Part shown: positions 36,309-46,298 of the stretch, in pieces
Layout of the letters: the number at the start of each line of letters is the position of its first letter
Numbering within the stretch: the first letter of the stretch is position 1
NCBI RefSeq assembly: GCF_024435075.2
Contig: NZ_JAMZEG020000003.1
Span: 62,001 to 126,000 of the forward strand
Direction: 5' to 3'
Source of the DNA: Marinomonas maritima
GTDB lineage: Bacteria > Pseudomonadota > Gammaproteobacteria > Pseudomonadales > Marinomonadaceae
DNA: 64,000 bases
Position numbers and translations under genes: made by a program
The notes under the pieces: generated by a model
What the model was told of the DNA's origin: nothing
Database searches by the model: none
What the model saw: only the letters and a program-made list of their open reading frames with translations

Positions 36309-36556
36309 TGCAAAAAGCGATAGCGCTAAAGTACGATTACAACACGGCTCCAACCGTTACAGCAAAAGGCAGTGGCTTGCTTGCAGAAAAAATAATGGAA
36401 GTCGCAAGAGAAAATGATGTGGTATTGCACCAAAGTCCTGAGTTGGTTGAAATGCTCAGCACCTTGGAATTAGGAGAAGAAATCCCAGAATCTTTATACT
36501 TGGCGGTCGCTGAAATCATCGCTTTCGCCCATAGCATCAAGAACCATCAGTGGTAA
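36308..36556 (+). CDS. FlhB C-terminal domain-like protein
   Basis: The 82-residue protein matches the cytoplasmic tail of FlhB after the NPTH cleavage site: AIALKYDYNTAPTVTAKGSG, then VVLHQSPELVEML and ALxAL-like ending. It has no membrane part. Comparable free FlhB tails can replace the cleaved FlhB fragment in some bacteria. The true FlhB is at 49852-50988. It shares an operon with the FliK-like gene and converges on the DUF2802 gene with a 10-bp overlap of coding ends. Confidence 0.88.
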   Translation: MQKAIALKYDYNTAPTVTAKGSGLLAEKIMEVARENDVVLHQSPELVEMLSTLELGEEIPESLYLAVAEIIAFAHSIKNHQW

Positions 36557-36951
36557 TCTGAATTTTTGCGAGACTCTTGTTTTAATAAACTAATCAGTTC
36601 TGCTTCTGCTCGAATGAGGCCGCATTTAGAGACCAAATCATCGATGGTAGCCCCCATTCCCAAAAGTTCCATAGCGCGATTATATGATACACCACCCTCT
36701 TTTGACAAAATTTCAGATTGCTTCTCAACAGCAAGGTTTAGCTTTTTCTCAATAGCAACTAGACGCCGCCCCATCCCAATTGAGCCTGAGGCAAGTACTT
36801 GAACTTGTTTTTTTTGATTCAACTCCGCTTCTGCGTGTTGACGCTTCGCTTGCTTTAGACTTTTTGACAGTCGAAAGGCCCATACGACAACAGCAATCAA
36901 GATCACAAATTGAAGCATCAGAAGAAGGTTAAATAACCATTGAGATTCCAT
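36547..36951 (-). CDS. DUF2802 protein of the chemotaxis cluster
   Basis: The 134-residue protein has an N-terminal membrane segment (about 7-27), a coiled coil (30-85) and a C-terminal helix-turn-helix-like part (YNRAMELLGMGATIDDLVSKCGL). The family accompanies cheW at the end of flagellar/chemotaxis clusters in pseudomonads. Its function is unknown. It is the last gene of the minus-strand motility run. Confidence 0.78.
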   Translation of the reverse strand: MESQWLFNLLLMLQFVILIAVVVWAFRLSKSLKQAKRQHAEAELNQKKQVQVLASGSIGMGRRLVAIEKKLNLAVEKQSEILSKEGGVSYNRAMELLGMGATIDDLVSKCGLIRAEAELISLLKQESRKNSDYH

Positions 36952-36973
36952 CTAATACAACTACCTTAGTTAC

Positions 36974-37465
36974 TTACATTGATCCTACTTCAGACCAATC
37001 ATCTTCTGATAACAGCTTATCAAGATCAACAAGAATCAATAAAATATCATTTTTATGACAAACCCCTTGGATAAACTTAGAGGATTCATCATTGCCAACA
37101 TTTGGCGATGCTTCAATTTCAGACTGACGAAGATAAACAACTTCAGACACAGCATCGACCAGGATTCCAATAACATGACCTTCTACTTCCAAGATCATGA
37201 TACGCGTCGCATCTGTGATCTCGCCCGAAGGTAAATCAAATCGCTGGCAGGTATCTATGACGGTAACAACCGTACCGCGCAAATGAATGATACCTAATAC
37301 AAAATTAGGCGCACCTGGAACTGGTGCTATCTCAGAATAACGCAAAACCTCTTTTACTTGCATAACATTTACGCCATAGATTTCATTCTCTAAGCGAAAA
37401 GTTACCCACTGCAACATTGGATCTTCTGACTGTTTTGCAGTCTTTAACGCTATGCTAGTCGCCAT
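36974..37465 (-). CDS. cheW: Chemotaxis coupling protein CheW
   Basis: The 163-residue protein is a single CheW domain with VTFRLENEIYGVNVMQVKEV, LGIIHLRGTVVTVID and a C-terminal KNDILLILVDLDKLL. It links chemoreceptors to CheA in the polar array. Confidence 0.95.
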   Translation of the reverse strand: MATSIALKTAKQSEDPMLQWVTFRLENEIYGVNVMQVKEVLRYSEIAPVPGAPNFVLGIIHLRGTVVTVIDTCQRFDLPSGEITDATRIMILEVEGHVIGILVDAVSEVVYLRQSEIEASPNVGNDESSKFIQGVCHKNDILLILVDLDKLLSEDDWSEVGSM

Positions 37466-37501
37466 TACACATCTCCAAAGATCAAAAAATGATCGCTACA
37501 A

Positions 37502-38512
<1,011 letters not shown>

Positions 38513-38521
38513 AAACTATTA

Positions 38522-39295
38522 CTATCCCGCTGGGTTCAGCAAAGAATCCATCAGACTTGTGTAAGCTTTAACCCCTCGAGCATTCGGATCCAGTGCCGAA
38601 GGAGCGATACCTGCTGTGCTAGCATCTCTTAACTTTGTATCCACCGGTATTACAGAATGCCACACCAACTCTTCATAAGTATCTTTTAAACTGCGTAGGC
38701 TTTTATTAGATGCCTGAGTGCGTCGATCAAACAATGTAGGGACTATCAGAAATGGTACAGGGCGTTTTCTTGCACGATTTATCATAGTCAATGTTCGAAC
38801 CATTCTCTCCAAACCTTTAATAGCCAAAAACTCTGTTTGTACGGGTATAATCAACTGCTGACAAGCTGCCAAAGCATTAATCATCAACACACCAAGCACT
38901 GGCGGACTGTCGATTAATACATAATCGTAATCATCCCATAAAATAGCCAGCGTTTTTGATATTACCAACCCCATGCCACCTTGAGCTTGAGCATGACGCT
39001 CCAAAGTAGCCAAGGCCGTAGATGCAGGCAACAAAGACAAATTTGGGTGACCCGTTTCCAAGATTAAAGAAGCAGGTAAATCTTTAGATATTTTCCCGGT
39101 CACTTGAAAAAGGTTATAAGCACTTTTTTCTATCGAGTCTGGATCAAAACGAAAATAACTGGTCAATGACCCATGAGGATCAAGATCAATCATCAATACG
39201 CGATTACCAGCATCAGCCAACAACCCTGCTAAGGAAACTACCGTGGTCGTTTTGCCAACGCCGCCTTTCTGATTCGCCACTGCCCAAATGTGCAC
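38522..39295 (-). CDS. parC: ParC, ParA-like ATPase for chemotaxis array positioning
   Basis: The 257-residue protein has a deviant Walker A motif at the N-terminus (NQKGGVGKTTTVVSLAGLL), MIDLDPHG and the Walker B-like YDYVLIDSPPVLG. The start is directly at the P-loop strand. It lacks the N-terminal extension typical of FlhG/FleN, and its neighbours are parP and cheW, so I call ParC rather than FlhG. The GTG at 39295 has GGGGA 6 nt upstream. Confidence 0.88.
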   Translation of the reverse strand: MHIWAVANQKGGVGKTTTVVSLAGLLADAGNRVLMIDLDPHGSLTSYFRFDPDSIEKSAYNLFQVTGKISKDLPASLILETGHPNLSLLPASTALATLERHAQAQGGMGLVISKTLAILWDDYDYVLIDSPPVLGVLMINALAACQQLIIPVQTEFLAIKGLERMVRTLTMINRARKRPVPFLIVPTLFDRRTQASNKSLRSLKDTYEELVWHSVIPVDTKLRDASTAGIAPSALDPNARGVKAYTSLMDSLLNPAG

Positions 39296-39364
39296 TCTGA
39301 GTCCCCTGATATCCTATGCCGTTATTTTGCTTACGAATTATTTTCAATCATATACAGTAACACG

Positions 39365-40183
39365 CTATTTAAACAAGTAATCATAGAGATTATCGGCCTT
39401 ACGCTTACTAATTCGCAATATTACACGTCTATTTTGCTGACGAGCATAGTCATTCGTATTTCTGACTTTTGGGTGCTCACTAGAAAGCCCTAAAGGCGCA
39501 ATCATCTTAGGATCAACCCCTCTATAAACCAACTCATCCACTACAGAAGAAGAGCGTAAACTGGACAAATGCCAATTCGAAACCAAACGACTTGAGTTAA
39601 CTGGCAAATCATCAGTATTACCCTCTACCAATATCACTGATGGGTGCACTTTAAGAATATTAGCAACTAGAATCAGCAGCGCGACCGCTTCGTTTGTTAA
39701 ATCATACTCACCTTGGCCAAATAATAGGCCTGACTTCAACTCAAAACTTACCCAATTTGCCGATTCAGTAACCGAGATCTGACCCGTTGCATGTAGTCCT
39801 GAAAATTGATTTTCTACAACTTGACTTAATAAATCATAAACAGCAGAAGAATTACTTTCTTCAATCGTAGGGGGGGCTGCCGGAATCGGTTTTGTCTCAA
39901 CTACTTCTATATCTTTCGGCTCACCAACAATAGGTTCACCAATATTGATAGGCTTTATGGATTTTTGCACGGCATCGAAAACGCCATGAAGCGTTTCTTT
40001 CAAGCGCTGCTCATCTCCAGCATTTTTCAACGATAAAGAGTAGAGAGCAACAAAAAAGGCGAATAATAAGGTAATAAAATCAGCGTAAGACAATATCCAG
40101 CGATCTCGACCTTGGGCGCTTGAAGGTGGCAACTTAGCCACTATACGACGACGCCTTAATGACCGAGGAGGAGCATCATTCAT
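39365..40183 (-). CDS. motD: Flagellar stator protein MotD (MotB family)
   Basis: The 272-residue protein has one membrane segment with the proton-channel Asp (SYADFITLLFAFFVALYS) and a C-terminal OmpA-like peptidoglycan domain (ILVEGNTDDLPV, ALGLSSEHPKVRN, RRVILRISK). Position after cheB-motC is that of MotD in Pseudomonas. It overlaps motC by 8 bp. Confidence 0.93.
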   Translation of the reverse strand: MNDAPPRSLRRRRIVAKLPPSSAQGRDRWILSYADFITLLFAFFVALYSLSLKNAGDEQRLKETLHGVFDAVQKSIKPINIGEPIVGEPKDIEVVETKPIPAAPPTIEESNSSAVYDLLSQVVENQFSGLHATGQISVTESANWVSFELKSGLLFGQGEYDLTNEAVALLILVANILKVHPSVILVEGNTDDLPVNSSRLVSNWHLSSLRSSSVVDELVYRGVDPKMIAPLGLSSEHPKVRNTNDYARQQNRRVILRISKRKADNLYDYLFK

Positions 40184-40913
40184 AGCTATTAAGCTCTAAC
40201 TCTAGCCTATAAGGATGTTTGCCAGTGGCAATACCACAAATACCATCAATGAGTAGTTGATGGTAAAGTAATTCTTGATCTACATAGCCTGTTAATTTTT
40301 TAGTAATTGGAAAGATGACCAAGTTTGCAAAGCCCTGACCATAAAGGGTGGAAACGAAAGCCACTGCAATACCATGCCCCAACGCTTCTGGACTGTCTAA
40401 GTTCGCCATTGCTTGAATTAGTCCAAGCACGGACCCCATAATCCCCAACGTAGGCGCATAACCACCTATAGACTCTATAAAAGACACACTTTTCATTCGT
40501 TTATCATAAATGCGGACAGCATCGTCATGTAGCCGATCAGCCAATAGATATGGGTCTGTTCCATCAATAGCCATTTGCAGCGCTCGGCTAGAAAAACGAC
40601 TACCTAATGCTTCAATATCAGATTCTAAAGCAAGTAGAGAAAGCCTTCTGGCCTTATGAGCAAGATTATTTAATGACGCCCTAGCAGAGTTGAAATCATA
40701 AATAGGTGGAAAAAGACTCCACTTGATCAAAACAAGAGCACGCACAGCCTCTTGAATGCTACTTTGAATTAACGTAGCACCGATACTGCCAACAATAACA
40801 ATAATAGCAGAGGGTAAATTAAGAAGAAGGATGACTTCTCCCCCACCTAACCAGTTAGCAAAAAATACCGAACTAAAAGCAATTAAAAGACCTGCTAAGG
40901 TAACAAAATCCAC
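40176..40913 (-). CDS. motC: Flagellar stator protein MotC (MotA family)
   Basis: The 245-residue protein has four membrane segments with the MotA family motifs YAPTLGIMGSVLGLIQAM and VAFVSTLYGQGFANLV. It forms the ion-conducting stator with MotD. The GTG start at 40913 lies inside the cheB stop region (TAGTG), with GAGG 9 nt upstream. Confidence 0.93.
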   Translation of the reverse strand: MDFVTLAGLLIAFSSVFFANWLGGGEVILLLNLPSAIIVIVGSIGATLIQSSIQEAVRALVLIKWSLFPPIYDFNSARASLNNLAHKARRLSLLALESDIEALGSRFSSRALQMAIDGTDPYLLADRLHDDAVRIYDKRMKSVSFIESIGGYAPTLGIMGSVLGLIQAMANLDSPEALGHGIAVAFVSTLYGQGFANLVIFPITKKLTGYVDQELLYHQLLIDGICGIATGKHPYRLELELNSYE

Positions 40914-41977
40914 TAGTTAACCTCGCGTGCAATACGCTCACCAATGTGCTCTAAATCGATAATCTCATCCGCTAAATTTGCTTTTTCTATGGCCATCGGC
41001 ATACCATAAATAACACACGACTCTTCACTTTGAATCCAAACCCTTGAACCAGAACTTTTCAGCATCCGAGCACCTTCACGACCATCTACCCCCATTCCAG
41101 TCATGACAACAGACAAGACTTTACCCGGATAGCATTTCGATGCAGAACCAAATGTCACATCGACAGATGGCTTGTAATTAAGCCTCTCATCACCATCAAG
41201 TATGCGGACGCAACCACCGTTTCGAGGATCAATCATCATTTGTTTTCCTCCTGGTGCGAGCAAAGCAACTCCTGATTGTAAACGGTCTCCATCTTTAGCT
41301 TCTTTAACCGTAATCTGGCAAATATTGTTTAATCGGTCAGCAAAAGCCCCTGTAAAAGCCGCTGGCATATGCTGAACTATAACCAAAGGTGCAGCAAAGT
41401 CTTTAGGCAATTTACTCAATACAGCCTGAAGAGCCATAGGACCACCAGTAGAGGTTCCGATAGCAATAAGACTAACTCGCTTTCTAGCACGAGGAATGAT
41501 AACCCCACGCTCGGTCACGATTGGTTTGGGAGCCTCTCGTGGAGCAAGAGCTTCAACTGGTTTTCTGCTACCCGCTAAACGCGTTCTAGCAACCGCTAAT
41601 ACACGCTCAACCAATGCCCTCTTAACTACCGCTGAATCACGAGAGATATCCTCAAAATTCTTCGGCATAAAATCAACAGCACCAGCCTCCAAAGCATCTA
41701 GAGTAACTTTCGCACCTTCATGAGTTAATGAAGAGAACATTAGCACTGGTGTCGGCTTAAGCTTCATTATATTAACTACAGCGGCGATACCGTCCAATAC
41801 AGGCATCTCATAATCCATAGTCACAACATCAGGAGATAAAGACTGAACTTTATCTATAGCTTCCCTTCCGTCATTAGCAGTCCCAACTACCGTTAAGCGA
41901 GGATCTGCTTCGAAAATTTCAACAAGACGACGCCTAAAAAAACCAGAATCATCAACAACAAGTACCTTTACAGGCAT
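40913..41977 (-). CDS. cheB: Chemotaxis methylesterase/deamidase CheB
   Basis: The 354-residue protein has a receiver (VTMDYEMPVLDG), a linker, and the CheB catalytic domain. The domain shows the Ser/His/Asp triad in IGTSTGGP, VQHMPAAF and MTGMGVDG. It demethylates and deamidates chemoreceptors when phosphorylated by CheA. AGGGGA precedes the ATG. No cheR occurs in the window. Confidence 0.95.
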   Translation of the reverse strand: MPVKVLVVDDSGFFRRRLVEIFEADPRLTVVGTANDGREAIDKVQSLSPDVVTMDYEMPVLDGIAAVVNIMKLKPTPVLMFSSLTHEGAKVTLDALEAGAVDFMPKNFEDISRDSAVVKRALVERVLAVARTRLAGSRKPVEALAPREAPKPIVTERGVIIPRARKRVSLIAIGTSTGGPMALQAVLSKLPKDFAAPLVIVQHMPAAFTGAFADRLNNICQITVKEAKDGDRLQSGVALLAPGGKQMMIDPRNGGCVRILDGDERLNYKPSVDVTFGSASKCYPGKVLSVVMTGMGVDGREGARMLKSSGSRVWIQSEESCVIYGMPMAIEKANLADEIIDLEHIGERIAREVN

Positions 41978-42003
41978 ATCACATCCCCTAAATGAAAAGC
42001 TTA

Positions 42004-44217
42004 CTACCTTGATGCATAATTTTTAAGCATACTAGGCACATCCAGAATCAATGCAATACGACCATCACCGGTAATTGTCGCACCGGCCACACCTGCGGTA
42101 CCTTGCAACATTTTCCCTAATGGTTTTATAACCACTTCTTCCTGACCGACCAACTGATCAACAACAAAACCAACTTCATTCATGCCCACTTGTACAACAA
42201 CAACATGAGCTTCTGCAGGTAAATCGCCCTTACCACCTCCCTTAACCAACCAACTTTTCAGATGGAAAATAGGTAAGGTTTTTCCTCGAATAACAACGAC
42301 TTGCTGACCATCTACAACATTTGTTTTCTTCAGATTAAGATGGAATATTTCATTAACACTAACCAACGGGAAGGCAAAAGCTTGGTCGGCAAGCGTCACC
42401 ATTAAAGTTGGCATGATGGCCAGAGTTAATGGCACTTTAATAATAAAGCGTGAACCTTGACCAAGAACCGATTTAATTTCTAGAGTACCATTTAATTGAG
42501 ATATTTTGGTTTTCACCACATCCATCCCAACGCCACGTCCCGACACATCAGTAATTTCTACTTTTGTAGAAAAACCAGGTGCAAAAATCAGGTTAAACGC
42601 TTCTTCATCAGATAATCGATCTGCAGCATCAGCGTCCATCAACCCCTTCTTAACAGCGATGCCACGAAGATGGTCAGCATCCATACCAGCACCATCGTCT
42701 TCGATGGACAACAATATGTGATCACCTTCCTGCTCCGCAGATAAAATTACGGTGCCCATCCGAGGCTTACCATTAGCTTCTCGAACATCTGGTCCTTCCA
42801 CACCATGATCAACTGAGTTTCGCACCAAATGGACTAGTGGATCAGCTAACGCCTCAACTAAATTTTTATCCAAATCCGTATCTTCACCACGAAGAACAAG
42901 ATTAACTTCTTTCTTCATAGTACGAGCGAGATCTCGAACGACACGCGGGAAGCGCCCAAACACTTTCTTAATAGGCTGCATACGCGTTTTCATTACCGCA
43001 TTTTGCAAATCACCGGTGACAACGTCAAGGTTTGATACTGCTTTTCCCATCGACTCATCTTCGCTTTGAAGACCTAATCGAACAAGGCGATTTCGAACCA
43101 ATACTAGCTCACCCACCATGTTCATTATGTCGTCTAACCGCTTAGTGTCGACCCGGACAGTAGTTTCTTGGGTAACAGGCGCATTGGCCGTTTTTTCTTT
43201 GACTTGATCTAGTTCAGGCTCCGGCGCTTTAGGTGAAGGCTTCGGAATAGGTTTAGGCGTTGGCTTAGCTGAAGCCACTTTTGGCTCAGGTTTAGGCGCT
43301 GGTTTCTCAGTTTTTTTCGCCTCTCCTTTTTCCTGCAAAGTGTCTAGGAGAGATTCAAATTCGTCTTCCGTAATCAAATTTGAATCTGCACCAGCAGGTG
43401 TAACAACCTCCGGTTCATCAACATTTTTTGCTGATTTATCTTCTGTTATATTTGAGGTTGATCCTTCGCCATGAAGCTTATCAAGTAATTCTTCAAATTC
43501 ATCTTCTGTAATTTCATCAGAGGAAACCGCGCTTGTGGAAGCATTGTCCGTTGACTCATCATTTATTCCAGGCGCACTGCTACCATGAAGTTGATTGAGT
43601 AATGCATCAAACTCATCTTCTGTAATTTCATCATCAGTTTTTGGGGCTGTGCTGCTTTTAGGTGATGCATCATCAGATGATGAACCTCCTAAAGCATCTA
43701 ATAAAGATTCGAATTCGTCGTCAGAAATATCAGCAGGTTCATCTGTATCACTATCATCTGTATCATCATCTTGATCTTCAGCAACAACGCTCTCTGGCTC
43801 ACTTTCACCTGCAAGTTCCTCCGCTGTAGGAGGTGTTGCATAAGCACTAAGTGCCGAAATCAACTCTGGCGAAGCGCGTTCTGGTTCACCGCCAGCCCGC
43901 ACGGCATCGAACATTTCATTTACAGCATCAAGAGCCTGTAAAACAATATCCATTAAATCAGAATCTATTTTACGCTGGCCATTTCTTAAAATATCAAAAA
44001 CGTTTTCAGCATAATGACAGCAATCGACCAAAGCAGTTAACTGCAAAAAACCCGCTCCGCCTTTGACGGTATGAAAACCACGGAAAATCGCATTAAGCAA
44101 TGGCTTATCATCTGGGTTTTGCTCTAAATCTACTAATTGCTCGGAAAGCTGCTCAAGAATTTCACCAGCTTCTACCAAAAAATCCTGTAGAATCTCTTCA
44201 TCGAGTTCGAAACTCAT
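42004..44217 (-). CDS. cheA: Chemotaxis histidine kinase CheA
   Basis: The 737-residue protein has P1 with phospho-site His49 (FRGFHTVKGGAGFLQL). A long acidic linker (about 125-345) with four repeated motifs follows instead of a clear P2 domain. Next are the dimerisation helices (RLDDIMNMVGELVLVRNRL), HATPase (HLVRNSVDHGVEG, EDDGAGMD, GRGVGMDVV) and a C-terminal CheW-like domain (QAFAFPLVSVNEIFHL). It phosphorylates CheY and CheB. Confidence 0.96.
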   Translation of the reverse strand: MSFELDEEILQDFLVEAGEILEQLSEQLVDLEQNPDDKPLLNAIFRGFHTVKGGAGFLQLTALVDCCHYAENVFDILRNGQRKIDSDLMDIVLQALDAVNEMFDAVRAGGEPERASPELISALSAYATPPTAEELAGESEPESVVAEDQDDDTDDSDTDEPADISDDEFESLLDALGGSSSDDASPKSSTAPKTDDEITEDEFDALLNQLHGSSAPGINDESTDNASTSAVSSDEITEDEFEELLDKLHGEGSTSNITEDKSAKNVDEPEVVTPAGADSNLITEDEFESLLDTLQEKGEAKKTEKPAPKPEPKVASAKPTPKPIPKPSPKAPEPELDQVKEKTANAPVTQETTVRVDTKRLDDIMNMVGELVLVRNRLVRLGLQSEDESMGKAVSNLDVVTGDLQNAVMKTRMQPIKKVFGRFPRVVRDLARTMKKEVNLVLRGEDTDLDKNLVEALADPLVHLVRNSVDHGVEGPDVREANGKPRMGTVILSAEQEGDHILLSIEDDGAGMDADHLRGIAVKKGLMDADAADRLSDEEAFNLIFAPGFSTKVEITDVSGRGVGMDVVKTKISQLNGTLEIKSVLGQGSRFIIKVPLTLAIMPTLMVTLADQAFAFPLVSVNEIFHLNLKKTNVVDGQQVVVIRGKTLPIFHLKSWLVKGGGKGDLPAEAHVVVVQVGMNEVGFVVDQLVGQEEVVIKPLGKMLQGTAGVAGATITGDGRIALILDVPSMLKNYASR
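43333..43731 (-). repeat. Four-fold acidic repeat within cheA linker
   Basis: Copies at CheA residues 163-178 (DISDDEFESLLDALGG), 196-212 (DEITEDEFDALLNQLHG), 234-250 (DEITEDEFEELLDKLHG) and 281-295 (LITEDEFESLLDTLQ) are separated by Ser/Asn-rich spacers of variable length. Confidence 0.9.
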
Positions 44218-44229
44218 CCTCAGCCCCTT

Positions 44230-45018
44230 CTAGAAACCAAGACTTGATAGCAAGTCGTCTACTTCGTCTTGGCTATTCAGTACTTCAGGCTTGTTTTGTT
44301 TATTGATAGCAGGACCGTGTCCACGAGTATCATCGTGTTCAGATTCCTTCTCTTGATGTTCAATTCCAGAGATACTATCAACGCGTCCAGCAACAGCAAC
44401 GAGATGCACAAGCTTTTCTTCCACATCTCGAATTAAATCATTCACTCTAGTGATCACTTGACCTGTTAGATCTTGATAACCCTGCTCTAGAAGAATTGTG
44501 TTGAGGTTTGAATGCAAAGTGGTGGCACAATCATCCGCATACGATAAAAAGACATCTATGCGTTTGTATAAGTCTCGAAACTCTTGTGGTGTTAAGTCAC
44601 GCTGTATTAATCGACTCCAATCTTTTCGCAGTTCTCTGGCCTGACTCTGTAATTCACTAGCCACAGGAACGCTACTATCGACCATATCCATGGTTTTATT
44701 GGCAGCAGCATTGGTCGTCTCAATAACATAATTCAATCGATCCGAGGCATCGGTGATTTTTGTAGCAGAATCATTCCCACCCTCACCAACGACCAAATCT
44801 ATAGAATCAACTTGAAAATCACGAATAGCATCATGCAAACTCCGCGTCAAATGACCCACTTCGTTATAGAAGCTATTATGACGAGCCTCGCTTAATTCTT
44901 GGATTATTTTAATAGCAGCACCAAAATCACCCACTTCAAGGTGGTTTAACAGTTCTACAGCACCGTCTTTTACTAGACTTTCAAATTCCACTAATCCAGA
45001 GCCCAATACATTTGACAT
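44230..45018 (-). CDS. cheZ: CheY-P phosphatase CheZ
   Basis: The 262-residue, largely helical protein has the catalytic-helix segment ILLEQGYQDLTGQVITRV (the Gln that attacks CheY-P lies in YQDLTGQ). It ends with the CheY-tethering peptide DEVDDLLSSLGF. It lies 9 bp after cheY. Confidence 0.94.
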   Translation of the reverse strand: MSNVLGSGLVEFESLVKDGAVELLNHLEVGDFGAAIKIIQELSEARHNSFYNEVGHLTRSLHDAIRDFQVDSIDLVVGEGGNDSATKITDASDRLNYVIETTNAAANKTMDMVDSSVPVASELQSQARELRKDWSRLIQRDLTPQEFRDLYKRIDVFLSYADDCATTLHSNLNTILLEQGYQDLTGQVITRVNDLIRDVEEKLVHLVAVAGRVDSISGIEHQEKESEHDDTRGHGPAINKQNKPEVLNSQDEVDDLLSSLGF

Positions 45019-45027
45019 CTAAAGCCC

Positions 45028-45420
45028 CTATTTTGCAGCGTCTATTCGTTCGAATATTTTCTCAATTTTTTCTTTGAGAGCAACTGCGGTAAACGGCTTA
45101 ACAACATAACCATTCACTCCTGCTTGAGCTGCAGAGATAATTTGATCACGTTTAGCTTCTGCGGTTACCATGAGAACAGGTATACTCTTCAATTTTTCAT
45201 CGGCACGAACTGCACGAAGCAACTCAATACCAGTCATACCCGGCATATTCCAGTCGGTTACAAGAAAATCGATTGTTCCAGCTTGAAGTATAGGCAACGC
45301 AGTCGTTCCATCATCCGCTTCAACCGTATTGGTAAACCCTAAATCCCGTAGTAAGTTTTTAATGATTCGTCTCATTGTCGAGAAATCATCAACAATCAGG
45401 ATCTTCATGTTTTTATCCAA
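45028..45420 (-). CDS. cheY: Chemotaxis response regulator CheY
   Basis: The ~130-residue single receiver has the acidic pair in KILIVDDFSTMRRI, the phospho-Asp in VTDWNMPG, and Thr and Lys in MVTAEAK and VVKPFTA. It carries the phosphoryl signal to FliM/FliN. I placed the start at the TTG (45420) because GGAGG lies about 5 nt upstream and relatives begin a few residues before MKILIV. The ATG at 45408 is the alternative. Confidence 0.95.
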   Translation of the reverse strand: MDKNMKILIVDDFSTMRRIIKNLLRDLGFTNTVEADDGTTALPILQAGTIDFLVTDWNMPGMTGIELLRAVRADEKLKSIPVLMVTAEAKRDQIISAAQAGVNGYVVKPFTAVALKEKIEKIFERIDAAK

Positions 45421-45463
45421 TGCACCCTCCACACCCAAAAGGTAATATTTCAGAACTCATAAT

Positions 45464-46201
45464 TTAATCTCGCCAATCACTTAATCGAGCTCGCAATCGC
45501 ATAGCCGCTTGACTATGGATTTGACTGACTCTTGATTCACTGACACCTAAAACAGCGCCAATCTCTTTTAAATTTAACTCTTCATTATAGTAAAGAGATA
45601 AAACTAATTTCTCTCTTTCAGGAAGAGTGTCAATCTCTTTTACTAATTGACTCTGGAAACCACCTTCTTCAACTAAAGAGTAAGGTGCATTTTCAAACTC
45701 TGAATCGATATATTCTAAATTAGTTGTATCAGAGTCTAGCATTTCTTCATAGCTAAATAATTGGGTAGACATAGAGGAATGAATCATTTCATGATACTCC
45801 CCCATACTAATCCCCATATGAGCCGACACTTCCATATCGGAGGCCTCACGCCCGAATTTGGCCTCTAACTCTTTAATTGCATTCGTAACCGCCCTTCCAT
45901 TTCGCCTAACAGAACGCGGCGCCCAATCTGTTTTTCGCACCTCATCCATTATAGATCCGCGAATACGAATGCCAGCATAGGTTTCAAAGCTGGCACCCTT
46001 GGTGGATTCAAAGCGTTTATAGGCCTCAATCAACCCCATCATACCAGCCTGAGTTAAATCATCTATATCGACACTATCGGGTAATCGAGCCAATAGGTGA
46101 TAGGCAATTTTTTTTACCAAATACCCATACTGCTCAACAATCGAATCAATCGAAAGCGCCGCTTTTTTTGAGTATGTATTGTATCCATTTTTGGTCTGCA
46201 T
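45464..46201 (-). CDS. fliA: Flagellar sigma factor sigma-28 (FliA)
   Basis: The 245-residue sigma-70-family protein has region 2 (DIDDLTQAGMMGLIEAYKRF, GIRIRGSIMDEVR), a WAPRSVRRNGR motif at the start of region 3, and region 4 (LKEIGAVLGVSESRVSQIHSQA). It directs late flagellar genes. The ATG at 46201 gives the family N-terminus. flhG normally lies between flhF and this gene, but here only about 97 bp separate them. Confidence 0.95.
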   Translation of the reverse strand: MQTKNGYNTYSKKAALSIDSIVEQYGYLVKKIAYHLLARLPDSVDIDDLTQAGMMGLIEAYKRFESTKGASFETYAGIRIRGSIMDEVRKTDWAPRSVRRNGRAVTNAIKELEAKFGREASDMEVSAHMGISMGEYHEMIHSSMSTQLFSYEEMLDSDTTNLEYIDSEFENAPYSLVEEGGFQSQLVKEIDTLPEREKLVLSLYYNEELNLKEIGAVLGVSESRVSQIHSQAAMRLRARLSDWRD

Positions 46202-46298
46202 AAAATATTCTAAGCAACCTTCACTATTTAAGTTAGTTGCGCTAATCAAACTGTACTACATAGTTCAGCGTAACGCTTTCAGTAATAACATATCTTTA

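Noticed and set aside
38522..39295. ParA-type ATPase considered as the missing FlhG
   Set aside because: It begins directly at the P-loop strand without the FlhG N-terminal motif and lies between motD and parP, the ParC position.
39390..39397. Exact sigma-28 -10 (GCCGATAA, minus strand) inside the 3' end of motD, upstream of parC
   Set aside because: The -35 at 11 bp matches only 3 of 8 positions, and the octamer is explained by Ala-Asp-Asn codons of motD.
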